DNA from: Sinohyriopsis cumingii
Taxonomy: Eukaryota > Mollusca > Bivalvia > Unionida > Unionidae
Direction of reading: 5' to 3'
NCBI GenBank assembly: GCA_028554795.2
Contig: CM068825.1
Location: 95,907,451 to 95,971,450 of the forward strand
DNA: 64,000 nucleotides
Position numbers and translations under genes: made by a program. The first letter of the stretch is position 1, and the number at the start of each line of letters is the position of its first letter. Below the pieces are notes generated by a model, which had not been told where the DNA came from, made no database searches, and worked only from the letters and a program-made list of their open reading frames with translations. Shown here in pieces: positions 21,426 through 30,079 of the stretch.

Positions 21426-21986
21426 CTACTTTGAACAGGGCTGACAACGTTGTGAATGAAATTGTGATTTCCACTGTTGGAAATCATTAGGCCATTGATG
21501 GACACTACGTTTCCTAGCTTGAGACAAAAGATAAGCATAATGGTCACAAAACCATCGATCTACTTTCACATCGTTTCTAGCAGAAGAACGAGGATCGAAA
21601 TGAGTCACTAAATGTTCTAAGGAATAGCCCAGGCTGCGATGATGCAGAAAATACACACAATATTGTCCACACACCAAGGAATCTGTGCCTTGTAATTTCA
21701 CATTATTGAATCGGGTGGTTTGAGCATTTCTTCTCATAAAGTCAATGATATCGTCTTCCAAAGGGGGCAATCCGTACGAATCGAAATATTCCACACATCC
21801 TTCTTGAGGAAAGTAGACGGCTGCCCAGTGGGTTCCTGGGAGATGACTGTCGTCCGTGTTGATCACGTAAGCTTGATGGTCTTTAGGTTTGCGATGAGGG
21901 AGTTCATCTTTAGCACAGACGACAGGATTCCAAGAAGCTGTATACGAACTGTGGTTCAAAAGGTAATAAAGTTCCCAGGTATCCAT
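21426..21986 (-). CDS. Adenain-like cysteine protease (A)
   Basis: 186 aa from ATG 21984-21986. Maturation protease of Polintons, related to adenovirus adenain (C5) and Ulp1-like peptidases; it would cleave virion proteins during assembly. Visible catalytic set: His53 in GTHWAAVYF, Asp69 in VEYFDSYG, Gln99 in KLQGTDS and Cys110 in CGQYCVYF, spaced much as in adenain. Frame intact. The C-terminus (QWPNDFQQWKSQF) differs from that of B, where a one-base change shifts the last 25 residues. It lies at the end of the late block, followed by an AATAAA. Confidence 0.9.
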   Translation of the reverse strand: MDTWELYYLLNHSSYTASWNPVVCAKDELPHRKPKDHQAYVINTDDSHLPGTHWAAVYFPQEGCVEYFDSYGLPPLEDDIIDFMRRNAQTTRFNNVKLQGTDSLVCGQYCVYFLHHRSLGYSLEHLVTHFDPRSSARNDVKVDRWFCDHYAYLLSQARKRSVHQWPNDFQQWKSQFHSQRCQPCSK

Positions 21987-22015
21987 TGTTTTCTGTGTTG
22001 TTTTTTTCTTCTTCT

Positions 22016-22492
22016 TCACAGGTAATAATAAGTTGTCAATTCGATCCTGACTTTTTGCTTGAAAATGTCTGACGAATAAACGGTTATTCGTTCTGTTTCC
22101 TCACTCTGATTTAGGAGAGCTTCGATACGATGGATCTCTTGAGTGGTTAATGGTGGACAAGAATGTTCACGCAAGTCTTTATACCACTGGTGCAACACGT
22201 CTTTGTTTGAGATGAGACTCCAAGCTTCGTCCAGATACTCGTCCAATTTTTCTTCTTGACTCAACATCAGGCATTTATCGTGTTGAATTTGACTGGGATG
22301 ATCGTTTTGACATCCATAACAATTTTTCTTGATCAATTCCGTCATTTTGTCAACCAAGTGTTTGGCAAAACAGGAGACTAAATGGGCTTCTTGTTCTGGC
22401 CATCTCGACTTCATCATGATCACTTCTTCTTTTTCCTCACATTCCATCTCCAAAGTTTCTCCACTAGGTAAAGAGGGACAACAGTCTTCCAT
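22016..22492 (-). CDS. Conserved Polinton protein with Cys/His motif (A)
   Basis: 158 aa. Acidic N-terminus, then CYGCQNDHPSQIQHDKCLM, a C-x2-C...H...C arrangement that could bind zinc and that I recall from other Polintons. A helical C-terminal half (EEKLDEYLDEAWSLI, TTQEIHRIEALLNQSEE) follows. It lies between MCP and protease. Function not established; the conservation of position suggests a replication or assembly role. Confidence 0.75.
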   Translation of the reverse strand: MEDCCPSLPSGETLEMECEEKEEVIMMKSRWPEQEAHLVSCFAKHLVDKMTELIKKNCYGCQNDHPSQIQHDKCLMLSQEEKLDEYLDEAWSLISNKDVLHQWYKDLREHSCPPLTTQEIHRIEALLNQSEETERITVYSSDIFKQKVRIELTTYYYL

Positions 22493-22497
22493 GGTTT

Positions 22498-23796
22498 CTA
22501 GTAATCTAGGATGACTTCTCTCAAACTGTTGATTTCTATGGTATTATCGAATTCTGCATACAGGATGACGTTCACTGTCTCTTTCAGTGGTTCTGCAAAC
22601 TGAAGTTCCACACGAATCTGGCCAGATTTTATAGGGTGGAAATGTCCCTCGTCGCTGCCTTGGTCTGGAGTGAAATCGAAAGCCCACAAAGCGTAGCCTC
22701 CTGCATAATCCTCGTACGTAATACCGTGACTGGTGTTGGTTCCTAACTGTCCGGTGGCTTCGTACAGGGACAAGTACGATCTCAAGTAATTCTTCTCTTT
22801 AAAGTCAGGTTCTAAAGGTCGGGTACACAAGGTTTTGCCATCGCGACTGACTTCGATTTTCTTCACGTTAAAGTGTTGAAAGTTGAAAGGATTTTGAGCG
22901 AAGGCTCCGTTGAAGGCTGAATTCGAGACCATACCAAGGATCAAACGTTTGGGTAGCTGTCCTTGGAACAGATGATCTTCGATCATGGAATGATGTCCAA
23001 CGGGAATGGTGAACGTTTTCACTTCCACGCGTCGTATGGGATACTTGGCGGTCGTTCTGCTCAACGTTTGACTGATGTCGTTACCTACTTTGGGTAACAC
23101 TTCCACGCGTCGTACGTAGAGTTTGGCCTCTTCGATTTTGCTTTTAGGAGCCTTAGCATCCTCAGCCAACAAATGGAAAGCGGTACTGCTACGATTCAGT
23201 CTCAAGCGGACATTGACTCCGTTCAGCAAATATTTCTCTTGCAACCACATGTCCAAATGCAAACGATCCATCAGTTCTAAACTCTTCTTATCTAAGATTT
23301 TGAGTTCTCTTTGCTCAAAGCCGCTATTGGTTCCATCTACAAGGTCGAACTTGCCCGCTTCGTCAGGTTCCCACAGCACAGAAGCATTGAGATGGGTATC
23401 CTTGGCATCTATTCCGTACGTCAAGAGATTTTCCAGGTAGGCACGGTAAGGGTAAGTATCCATGCTGCTGCTGACCAGTTTGTTATTCAAGTACAAGTCC
23501 ACTCCACTAAACAAGGAATGCATGAAATTGTTGACGGGAGCTATATTCTCAGTGTCATCTACTGCACCATCATCCTTATCTAGAACTTTGACTTTCAAGT
23601 ACAAGTAACTGCTATTCAGATCGATGTAATCTTCGGGCTGTCCTTTGATTTCAAACTCGATGGGAGCTGAGGCTGTCAATGAGGAGACGGGATGAAATTC
23701 CACCCATTGAGATTCTTGCATCGTCATCATGGTGGGGGGCATGGCAAACAGATCCAGTTCCGTCTTGGAACAAGCGCAAGACTCTCGGTGCATCAT
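22498..23796 (-). CDS. Major capsid protein, double jelly roll (A)
   Basis: 432 aa from ATG 23794-23796 (in B the start aligns here). Begins CACSKTELDLFAMPP and continues WVEFHPVSSLT, EDYIDLNSSYLYLKVKV, NNFMHSLFSGVDLYLNNKLV and YPYRAYLENLLTYG, the signature of Polinton hexon-like capsid proteins that form trimeric pseudo-hexameric capsomers. Central KYPIRRVEVKTFTIP and the C-terminal GGYALWAFDFTPDQ and VNVILYAEFDN are also typical. The frame is fully open, unlike the frameshifted copy in B. It overlaps nothing and lies 15 nt from the pVI-like gene. Confidence 0.93.
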   Translation of the reverse strand: MMHRESCACSKTELDLFAMPPTMMTMQESQWVEFHPVSSLTASAPIEFEIKGQPEDYIDLNSSYLYLKVKVLDKDDGAVDDTENIAPVNNFMHSLFSGVDLYLNNKLVSSSMDTYPYRAYLENLLTYGIDAKDTHLNASVLWEPDEAGKFDLVDGTNSGFEQRELKILDKKSLELMDRLHLDMWLQEKYLLNGVNVRLRLNRSSTAFHLLAEDAKAPKSKIEEAKLYVRRVEVLPKVGNDISQTLSRTTAKYPIRRVEVKTFTIPVGHHSMIEDHLFQGQLPKRLILGMVSNSAFNGAFAQNPFNFQHFNVKKIEVSRDGKTLCTRPLEPDFKEKNYLRSYLSLYEATGQLGTNTSHGITYEDYAGGYALWAFDFTPDQGSDEGHFHPIKSGQIRVELQFAEPLKETVNVILYAEFDNTIEINSLREVILDY

Positions 23797-23810
23797 TTTT
23801 TCTCTGTGTT

Positions 23811-24227
23811 TCAATAATCGAAAACGTCTAAGTCTCGAACGGTTCTTCTTTTCTTAGCCTTTCTCGCTTGAAGTCTGGTGAAAGGGTGTTTTCTTCGTCG
23901 TCTCTTTCTGCCTTGTCCTTGCTGAATGCCTGACTCGGTAGCGTGCAGAACATTTATAGGTGTGTCTCGTCGGCCCAAAATGTCTTTGCCCGTTTGCAGC
24001 AAGACATTTTTGTCAGCCCTCATGAAGGCTTCTTTAGGGTTTTGTTTGTCGATGATGACATTTTGGAGAAATTCTTTACCTTGCGTCAGTGCCGCATCTT
24101 TCAAAGCGTGCAATCCGCGTGTCACCATCGGTTTCAACACTGGGGCCACCGAACGAAAGGCCGATTTTAACATGTCTCCTAAACCGTGTCCTCGCTGTCG
24201 AGCAACCCCTCGGTACACTGGATACAT
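23811..24227 (-). CDS. Small basic virion protein, adenovirus pVI/pX-like (A)
   Basis: 138 aa. Begins MYPVYRGVARQRGHGLGDML, then an amphipathic Ala/Leu/Lys helix (SAFRSVAPVLKPMVTRGLHAL) and a very basic end (GRKRRRRKHPFTRLQARKAKKRR). The GxGLG plus amphipathic-helix pattern recurs in Polinton/adintovirus small virion proteins, which are compared with adenovirus membrane-active or core proteins. A TATAAAAGG box lies 93 nt upstream within the penton gene. In element B a 55-nt deletion fuses this frame to the penton gene. Confidence 0.75.
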   Translation of the reverse strand: MYPVYRGVARQRGHGLGDMLKSAFRSVAPVLKPMVTRGLHALKDAALTQGKEFLQNVIIDKQNPKEAFMRADKNVLLQTGKDILGRRDTPINVLHATESGIQQGQGRKRRRRKHPFTRLQARKAKKRRTVRDLDVFDY

Positions 24228-24234
24228 GATTTAC

Positions 24235-25170
24235 TTACGAGTCGTGAGAAGACCGTTTTCGAAAATGGAGTTTCACCGTGACTTTTCCTTTGGTGAATGA
24301 AATATTTTGTCCCAAATCTCCTTTTATAGTAATGTTGACTGTGTCCAAATACGACTTGCTGACAGGTAAATAGTGAGGATGGACAAATTCGCGGTGGACG
24401 TGGTAAGTGTTTCCACCTTCCTCGTCAGCGTTTGCGGCAGAATCCACTTTGAAAGGAATGACACGCAGTAACGGTACGGAGGTGTGTCCCACCACGTTGT
24501 ACTCCACCACATCGGAGTACACGAACATCAAATTCAGTCCTTGGTTCAGTTCTACCGGGGTACGAAAATACTTGGCAAAAGAATCGTTGTCAGAAATGAC
24601 TGGTAATTCACCTTTTTCTTGTTCTACTTTCTTCCTTAGCTCCATGTCACCGCCCAACATGTCAAACAATTCATGACAAAATAAGAAAGACATGATTTTG
24701 GGCCCCTCAGGAAATTTCATCAGGAAGCGACGAGCTGTTTTGTGGTACTCCAGGGTGACACTTTTTTTGACACTTTCCAAAGCTTTCAGAAACACACTAT
24801 TAAACCTGGTGGCTATGGTGTTGACCAAATGTTGACCACTAAAATAATAGCCTGGGGGAATGAACAAGTGATAGGTGGTCCACTTTAGATTTGGTGTACG
24901 GGTTTTCTTGTCATATTTGCTATGGGTATCCAAGTACTGTTGCATTTGTTCGTCATGAACTTCCACATCAAATTTATTTTGATTGGGAAGGACATTGAGG
25001 ACTTGGGTCGGGTGAATCATTTCTACTAAAGCCACTTCCCAATGGGCTTCGTGATCTAAGGGGATGGCTTGAGGTAATTTGGCCGTGTAACAGCACAACG
25101 TGTTATTGGGAAACACCTCCATGGAACTGTCACTGGGTAAGGTCAAGTAAAATTGGTTTTCGTGACTCAT
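24235..25170 (-). CDS. Penton-like minor capsid protein, single jelly roll (A)
   Basis: 311 aa. Starts MSHENQFYLTLPSDSSMEVF, followed by YTAKLPQAIPLDHEAHWEVAL and IPPGYYFSGQHLVNTI, the conserved N-terminal pattern of the Polinton minor capsid (penton) protein placed at capsid vertices. The C-terminal strand region ends in KGKVTVKLHFRKR. Its ATG overlaps the TGA of the upstream membrane-protein gene (ATGA). Frame intact. Confidence 0.9.
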   Translation of the reverse strand: MSHENQFYLTLPSDSSMEVFPNNTLCCYTAKLPQAIPLDHEAHWEVALVEMIHPTQVLNVLPNQNKFDVEVHDEQMQQYLDTHSKYDKKTRTPNLKWTTYHLFIPPGYYFSGQHLVNTIATRFNSVFLKALESVKKSVTLEYHKTARRFLMKFPEGPKIMSFLFCHELFDMLGGDMELRKKVEQEKGELPVISDNDSFAKYFRTPVELNQGLNLMFVYSDVVEYNVVGHTSVPLLRVIPFKVDSAANADEEGGNTYHVHREFVHPHYLPVSKSYLDTVNITIKGDLGQNISFTKGKVTVKLHFRKRSSHDS

Positions 25171-25577
25171 AATTCTAGAGTTCTGTGGCTGTCCGAGGGG
25201 ATATTACTGGACGTCAGAGGCGTGTCTCCGCCCAAAATGGGGTTCTGGATGTTGTTGGAGTGGTGACTGGCACTGGCACTGGACACAACGTTCCCGTTCG
25301 AACAGAATTTCAGGGAGGGATTGGGAAGCAGGTAACCGATGCAACTGCTCAATAAAATGGTCCACAATTGTTTGTCTCCTTGTTGCAAACTCAAATTGGC
25401 GATGGCTGCCCCGATGACACAATACACCACGAAGATTTGGCAGAAAAAGACGATTTGCGTTTTAGGCACACGTTCTCCACACCACACCCACAAGGGTTGT
25501 TTTTGTAAATCTTGCACAGAAGAACTAGGGGAAGAAGGAGTGGTCGACGTAGCTGCGTCTGCTGTGTGAAAGGGCAT
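25167..25577 (-). CDS. Conserved membrane protein with two hydrophobic segments (A)
   Basis: 136 aa from ATG 25575-25577. After a Ser/Thr-rich N-terminus and PLWVWCGERVPKTQ come IVFFCQIFVVYCVIGAAIA (transmembrane) and LWTILLSSCIGYLLPNP (probably a second). The tail is polar and Ser/Asn-rich. Lies between integrase and penton, and I recall similar proteins at this place in other Polintons; a virion or host-membrane role is an inference. A TATAAAAAG is embedded in the final codons of the integrase gene just upstream. Confidence 0.75.
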   Translation of the reverse strand: MPFHTADAATSTTPSSPSSSVQDLQKQPLWVWCGERVPKTQIVFFCQIFVVYCVIGAAIANLSLQQGDKQLWTILLSSCIGYLLPNPSLKFCSNGNVVSSASASHHSNNIQNPILGGDTPLTSSNIPSDSHRTLEL

Positions 25578-25582
25578 GATGG

Positions 25583-26695
25583 TCACTTCTTCTTTTTATA
25601 GTCGATGACTTGCGAAGCGTCGATCCAAGAATCGAAACTGGGTGGATATCCTTTCCAACGTACTTTGACTTCTTTGACACGTCGTTTGCCCACTTTACGG
25701 GTTCTGCGTTCGAGAATGTTTTCGATGTCGTACACGTCGTCTTCTTTTTTGGTGACACGTTGTAACTCGGGCAAATAAAACGTTCCTTTGAGCACTTCTC
25801 CGTTCATGTCTTCCAATTTATAGACGGCAGGATGACGGCCATGCACTCGTCCAGTGACGCGAAACAATTCGGTCGTCCAGTTAGGTAAGTAACCTTTGTC
25901 GAAAGTGCGTTTGGTTTTGCCAATGCGCACCCAATCTCCTACGGTCAACACTCCACTTTTCTCGGGGACAGCCCTCGTCGGGGACGTACCGAACAGGCGC
26001 TCGAACACCAGCACTTCGTTGTCGGGAGTCACGTCTTGCGGGGCACGTCCGATGCTTCGATGGTAAGATTGGTTGTACGCTTGCACCAGGTGCGGTAAGA
26101 TGTCGATGTACTTCAGAGTGTGGTGATGCGTAAAATATTTCCACACGCGTTCTTTCAAAGTACGTTGAAAACGTTCCACGATGCTGGCTTTGGTTTCGGG
26201 ATTCTCGGTGGTAAAAAAATGAATGTCACGTTTCTTTAATTCTTTTTGGAAAGCTTGGTTCAGAAATTCGGTGCCTTTGTCCGTTTGCCATCGAAGAGGG
26301 CGACGACCGCTTTGTTTCAACACCCGTTGCAGGGCTCGCACTAACTCGCTGCTCGATTTGGAAGTCAAAGGCACGACCCAGGCAAATTTGGAAAAGACGT
26401 CGATGACACAAAACAAATATTTGTAGCCGCGATTGTAGCTGGCCAAATGAGAGACATCGGCTAAATCGGCTTGCCATTGATGATCGATGCCTTCCACTCG
26501 GGTGCGACTTCTGGCAAACTTGCGTCGAATGGGTTTGTGTAAAGTGTAGGTAGCTTGTTCTTGTAACCATCGTTGCACTTGAGGTAAACGGAGACTTTTC
26601 AGTCGAGTTTTGGCAGCACGATACAATTTTTGAACTCCTGCGTAACCTGCAGGATGTGAGGGATCGTAGTAAATGCTGGCTAAGACTTTTTCCAT
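25583..26695 (-). CDS. INT: Retrovirus-type integrase with chromodomain (A)
   Basis: 370 aa, intact. The catalytic core carries D77 (HQWQADLADV), D139 (WQTDKGTEFLN) and E174 (ASIVERFQRTLKE), the DDE triad with about 35-residue spacing. An N-terminal helical region comes first, an SH3-like region (VGDWVRIGKTKRTFDKGYLPNW) follows, and a C-terminal chromodomain (YDIENILERR, VRWKGYPPSFDSWI) ends it. It inserts the element DNA with 6-bp staggered cuts, matching the duplications seen. The chromodomain may bias targeting to methylated-histone chromatin. No reverse transcriptase is present, which excludes an LTR element. Confidence 0.95.
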   Translation of the reverse strand: MEKVLASIYYDPSHPAGYAGVQKLYRAAKTRLKSLRLPQVQRWLQEQATYTLHKPIRRKFARSRTRVEGIDHQWQADLADVSHLASYNRGYKYLFCVIDVFSKFAWVVPLTSKSSSELVRALQRVLKQSGRRPLRWQTDKGTEFLNQAFQKELKKRDIHFFTTENPETKASIVERFQRTLKERVWKYFTHHHTLKYIDILPHLVQAYNQSYHRSIGRAPQDVTPDNEVLVFERLFGTSPTRAVPEKSGVLTVGDWVRIGKTKRTFDKGYLPNWTTELFRVTGRVHGRHPAVYKLEDMNGEVLKGTFYLPELQRVTKKEDDVYDIENILERRTRKVGKRRVKEVKVRWKGYPPSFDSWIDASQVIDYKKKK

Positions 26696-26716
26696 TTTTT
26701 ATTTTGTGTTGGCGTG

Positions 26717-27418
26717 TTAATAAGTCACCCACTCTTCGGTGATGCTACTTTGGGTGGGTCGAAAGGGTGGTTTGGAAACGGATTTACGTGTCCGATGGGC
26801 TACGGGAGTAGAAGTCGAAGGTAGTGGTGGTGGTGGTGGTGGCAATGGAATGGCTTTGGTCTTCTTTTCTTTTTTCGCTTCTGGTTTCCCTTCTTTCTTT
26901 TTCACTTCTGTCGAAGGAGGCGTGGACATCATCTTTTTAACCCAAGCTTTCATTTCTTCTCGTTGGGGTGTAGGGGACGGGGTCAACAAGGATGCTGCAA
27001 TCTTACTCGAAATGGGAGCTGCTGACGGTGTTTGAAACACTTCGCGCATCTCTTCTTCCTCAGGTCTTTGTGGGGTAGCATCTCTGGTGACCCTTGGGGA
27101 TGGTAGTGGTGGTAATGATGATGATGATGGTGCTGGACTTTTCATCAAGGTCTTAAAATCTTTTAGAGTGGGTAAAGCTGTTTCGTCTAAAGCTTTCTGG
27201 TGAAAGAGTTGCAGTCGTTGCAAGAGTTGACCGTACTTTTGCGATTTTTCTGTTTCGGACAAATCTTGGCGATCCATCAAGGACTGCAATTCGTGTTGTA
27301 ACTGGGACATCTCGCTCAAATTGGGATTGGGAGGTAAATGCGGGGTGCGTTGTTCTTGCCACCGATGGTATTCCATCCATCGTTTGTAAGGCACTAAAGC
27401 TAGTTTTCGTCCTTCCAT
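26717..27418 (-). CDS. Proline-rich virion-associated protein (A)
   Basis: 233 aa. N-terminal ALVPYKRWMEYHRWQ, then a helical LQHELQSLMDRQDLSETEKSQKYGQLLQRL segment that resembles Polinton proteins I recall. A disordered Pro/Ser/Lys-rich half follows with TPSAAPISSKIAASLLTP and a poly-Pro tract (PLPPPPPPLPS). Intact here and in B, where the poly-Pro tracts differ in length. Function unknown; a capsid-internal or core-linking role is plausible. Confidence 0.7.
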   Translation of the reverse strand: MEGRKLALVPYKRWMEYHRWQEQRTPHLPPNPNLSEMSQLQHELQSLMDRQDLSETEKSQKYGQLLQRLQLFHQKALDETALPTLKDFKTLMKSPAPSSSSLPPLPSPRVTRDATPQRPEEEEMREVFQTPSAAPISSKIAASLLTPSPTPQREEMKAWVKKMMSTPPSTEVKKKEGKPEAKKEKKTKAIPLPPPPPPLPSTSTPVAHRTRKSVSKPPFRPTQSSITEEWVTY

Positions 27419-27467
27419 GGGGTTGTCAGGGGTCGATTCTGAGATCTTGGGACTTTCGAAGGCCTTT

Positions 27468-27854
27468 TTATCTTGCTCCCATCAGTCCTCCCAACATGGT
27501 TCCCAAGACTCCTTTCAGTATGGGGCCTAACAAGAGAGGCAAAATGCCTCCACGTTGAACCAACATCTTCTTTTTTTGACGAATGGGAATTTTCTTTTGA
27601 ACCATTTGGCGAAGAACGTGACGATGTTTGCCTAAGCATTGTTTCTGGTGTTTGGACAAAGGGATCGTGCCTTTCAAAACGTTCAAACAACATTCGCACA
27701 CGGTATCGATGACCTCTTTGGAGGCCGTTTGAATGAGTTTTTTTCGTAGGGGTGGAGAAGCTTTGGACAGGACAGATAACAGGTCCCCATGTTTGGCTAA
27801 ACGTGGTGGCAGTCCTTTCCTTTTCTTTCCTTGGGGTTTTCTGGAGGGTGACAT
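27468..27854 (-). CDS. PX-like basic protein with hydrophobic tail (A)
   Basis: 128 aa from ATG 27852-27854. Lysine-rich start (SRKPQGKKRKGLPPR), helical middle (KKLIQTASKEVIDTVCECCLNVLKGTIPLS), a basic KQCLGKHRHVLRQMVQKK, and a Gly/Leu hydrophobic end (GGILPLLLGPILKGVLGTML). This composition recurs at the same position in Polinton/adintovirus genomes, where it has been compared with adenovirus pX-like core proteins. A TATA-like TATAAAAAA overlaps the stop codon of the upstream gene. Confidence 0.7.
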   Translation of the reverse strand: MSPSRKPQGKKRKGLPPRLAKHGDLLSVLSKASPPLRKKLIQTASKEVIDTVCECCLNVLKGTIPLSKHQKQCLGKHRHVLRQMVQKKIPIRQKKKMLVQRGGILPLLLGPILKGVLGTMLGGLMGAR

Positions 27855-27913
27855 CTTTGAGTCTTTAGGAGCACCAAAAGAACACTGATACCCTACTTGG
27901 TCACAGGCCTTTT

Positions 27914-28867
27914 TTATACTGGAACGCGTCGCCACTGATTGTCTTTACGTCGTATTAGTTTGAGGACAGGCATGACACGTCGTGCAGGGGTACGTAACGG
28001 ACTAAATCGAGTCAGTTCTTGCTTGGACAAATCCAGTAAACTTTGTAACATGCCCGATCTTTCATGGACTTTGATTTTGGGAGAAGGTAATTTGTGAGCA
28101 GCAGCCACTGCCGCTAAATGGGAGGGTCCTGCCACTGGGGAAGTTCTTTTGGGGGTCATCAACGGAGATGTTCTTGGTGTGATCAACGTCTCCAAGTACT
28201 CTTCAGTTCTGGGTGTCATCAACGGAGAAGTGGATGAACGTGAGGATGCCGGAGACGCAGTCACTGCCGTGGCAGGTCGTGGTTTGCGAGTGTAAGGTTG
28301 CGTCCTGGCCGAAGTGCCTCTCTTGCGACTAGTTTTCTTCTGTGGACTTTTCTTTTTCTGGGGACTTTTTCTCTGTTTCTTTTTCTGGGGGCTTCTTTTC
28401 TTTTTCCGGGGTGGTGTCTGGTAAGAGGAGGGTCCTGCCACTGGAGAAGTTATTCTTCTTGGGGACCTGGTCTTTTTCTTTTTCTTCTTGGGGCTTCGTT
28501 GGACTTTTGTCTTGGGGATAACTTTGGGGGCATTAGGATCCCATCTTAAGAGTGAGCGAATGATGACCCCTCCTAGAGTACCGCTCCCTCCAGGTTTCAA
28601 AATGATTTGTTTTTTGGTTTGAGTGTCAATGCGGGGATCGGCCAGTTGGACCAAAGCGACTTTGTTTCGATCGAAAAAGCGTTTGGTTTGATGAGGAATC
28701 TGAATGATTCCTTGGAGTAATTGACGTGCCGTCACCGTGAACCATCGTAAGACTTCTTTGAGACTAGCTTCTAAGACACGGGCTCTTGTTTGTGGATCTT
28801 TTTCTCGACTGATGCCATACAAGGCACGAATCAATTTGACGGGAAGATGCGACTGAAGGGACGTCAT
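27914..28867 (-). CDS. Basic core-type protein with Lys/Ser/Pro repeats (A)
   Basis: 317 aa from ATG 28865-28867. N-terminal about 120 residues look folded (PVKLIRALYGISREK, GGSGTLGGVIIRSLLRW). Then a histone-H1-like stretch of SPKKKKKKTRSPRR and SPQKKKQRKSPQKKK repeats, TSPLMTPRT repeats, and a C-terminal basic block (MPVLKLIRRKDNQWRRVPV). Composition suggests DNA condensation in the virion, like adenovirus protein VII or V, by analogy only. Intact in A, broken in B. Confidence 0.75.
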   Translation of the reverse strand: MTSLQSHLPVKLIRALYGISREKDPQTRARVLEASLKEVLRWFTVTARQLLQGIIQIPHQTKRFFDRNKVALVQLADPRIDTQTKKQIILKPGGSGTLGGVIIRSLLRWDPNAPKVIPKTKVQRSPKKKKKKTRSPRRITSPVAGPSSYQTPPRKKKRSPQKKKQRKSPQKKKSPQKKTSRKRGTSARTQPYTRKPRPATAVTASPASSRSSTSPLMTPRTEEYLETLITPRTSPLMTPKRTSPVAGPSHLAAVAAAHKLPSPKIKVHERSGMLQSLLDLSKQELTRFSPLRTPARRVMPVLKLIRRKDNQWRRVPV

Positions 28868-28921
28868 GTTCACACTGTGTGAGACAGACGAAAAAGGGTC
28901 TGAGGTTTTTATAGATTTTTT

Positions 28922-29665
28922 TCATGGGGAGTGAAATGAAGTCGAGGACGGAGACGTGTACAGGACAGGCCCTCCGTCTTGGCACCAGTGGTGAAACAAG
29001 TGGGTACGAAATCGCAAATCCTCGGGGGTCGTAGGTTTCAAATCGACGAGTAAATAGGCGTGTGGTGTTTGAGTGGCATCGTCGTACGCCTGAGTCAGCC
29101 AAGGCGTTCCTAACTGTTTGGCTAAGACTTGCACTTGCGATTTATCTCGAGGGCTTTTAAACAAGACCACGTAATGCGCATTGAGACTGATGGTGCGATG
29201 GGCTTTACTTTGTTGAAACAAATTTTGGGTGATGTAAATGACACTGGCATTACGGTGATGCCCTTTGCGCGTGAACCACAATTTAATTTCTTCTTCGTCT
29301 TCTCCTAACATGTCGTCGAAAATGACCAAATGGGTTAGACGGGAGTCAGAGACGATGCCGTCGTCTTCTTTAGGAATGCCTTCCACAAACACGATGGAAT
29401 CGCCTTGACTTTCTCGCAAGAGGCTGTACGCCGATTGCCACTCTTTGTAACACCACACGATCCGTTGAGGGGGCCAATCGATCAAATGATGTTTATGTTC
29501 GATCAAACGTTTGACGAATTCGGTTCTGCCAGAACCGCTAGGTCCAGCAATGAGCATGTTAAAGGGATGGCGAAGATACAAAGCCTCCCAACTGGCACGA
29601 TCTAAGTGTTCGTCGATGACTTTGACAGTAGAGGAAGAGGGAGCAGAGACAGCAGAGGTAGCCAT
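28922..29665 (-). CDS. ATP: Packaging ATPase, FtsK/HerA (A32-like), altered P-loop (A)
   Basis: 247 aa from ATG 29663-29665. Genome-packaging ATPase that would pump DNA into the capsid. Walker A reads IAGPSGSGRTEF: the essential Lys is Arg here, while B has GPSGSGKTEF. Walker B is HLVIFDDML, and IYITQNLFQQ is the usual sensor-like segment. The rest is open and closely similar to B. The K-to-R change normally abolishes ATP hydrolysis, so A is probably defective despite an intact frame. Confidence 0.92.
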   Translation of the reverse strand: MATSAVSAPSSSTVKVIDEHLDRASWEALYLRHPFNMLIAGPSGSGRTEFVKRLIEHKHHLIDWPPQRIVWCYKEWQSAYSLLRESQGDSIVFVEGIPKEDDGIVSDSRLTHLVIFDDMLGEDEEEIKLWFTRKGHHRNASVIYITQNLFQQSKAHRTISLNAHYVVLFKSPRDKSQVQVLAKQLGTPWLTQAYDDATQTPHAYLLVDLKPTTPEDLRFRTHLFHHWCQDGGPVLYTSPSSTSFHSP

Positions 29666-29712
29666 GGTGTGAGAAATGTCACTTGTGACACGAAAAACAA
29701 ACAAGACAAGAG

Positions 29713-29742
29713 TTTATATACTTTTTTCAGAACACGTTTATT
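29713..29742 (-). promoter_or_regulatory. AATAAA and TATATAAA between small genes and ATPase (A)
   Basis: On the minus strand AATAAA (29742-29737) directly follows the tail-anchored gene, and TATATAAA (29720-29713) lies 48 nt upstream of the ATPase ATG. Both are conserved in B, so a polyadenylation signal and the next gene's TATA box are packed within 30 bp. Confidence 0.7.
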
Positions 29743-29749
29743 GAATGTT

Positions 29750-30079
29750 TCAAATATGAACACGAAAGACAAAAATACATACAACCCAAATAGTGATGTA
29801 CAGGAATATAAAACACAGCAAAGCGATCAAAGTGGAATATAAACAAGTGTCTGTACAACATGTTTTGGGTAACCAAGATGTCCTAGGGACAGTGTGTAAT
29901 GTTCTTACAGTCTCTACATGAGGTATTGTCACACAAGTGTCCTCCCGGAATGACCTTTCAGGAATGTCCATGACAGTCCTGTCCTGAAGCGAGTGGTTGT
30001 TCTCGGTGACGGGTTCTTCTGGCACCGTCACTAACACAGGTTGAAAAGTAACTTTTTTCCTTGAACAACTCTTGTGCAT
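29750..30079 (-). CDS. Tail-anchored small membrane protein, overlapping gene (A)
   Basis: 109 aa if started at ATG 30077-30079. Polar N-terminal part (KSCSRKKVTFQPVLVTVPEEP) and a C-terminal hydrophobic helix (TLIALLCFIFLYITIWVVCIFVF). The first 122 nt overlap the preceding gene in another frame. Both frames stay open in A and B, which supports real dual coding. No family recognised. Confidence 0.6.
   Translation of the reverse strand: MHKSCSRKKVTFQPVLVTVPEEPVTENNHSLQDRTVMDIPERSFREDTCVTIPHVETVRTLHTVPRTSWLPKTCCTDTCLYSTLIALLCFIFLYITIWVVCIFVFRVHI

Noticed and set aside
25583-26695. Integrase as evidence of an LTR retrotransposon
   Set aside because: No reverse transcriptase, protease-RNaseH or LTR nearby; context is PolB, capsid and packaging genes with 6-bp duplications, which is Polinton.
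26739-27035. Gly-rich plus-strand ORFs opposite the Pro-rich gene (also 53764-54060)
   Set aside because: Shadow frames caused by biased codon composition; the minus-strand gene is conserved in sequence and start.
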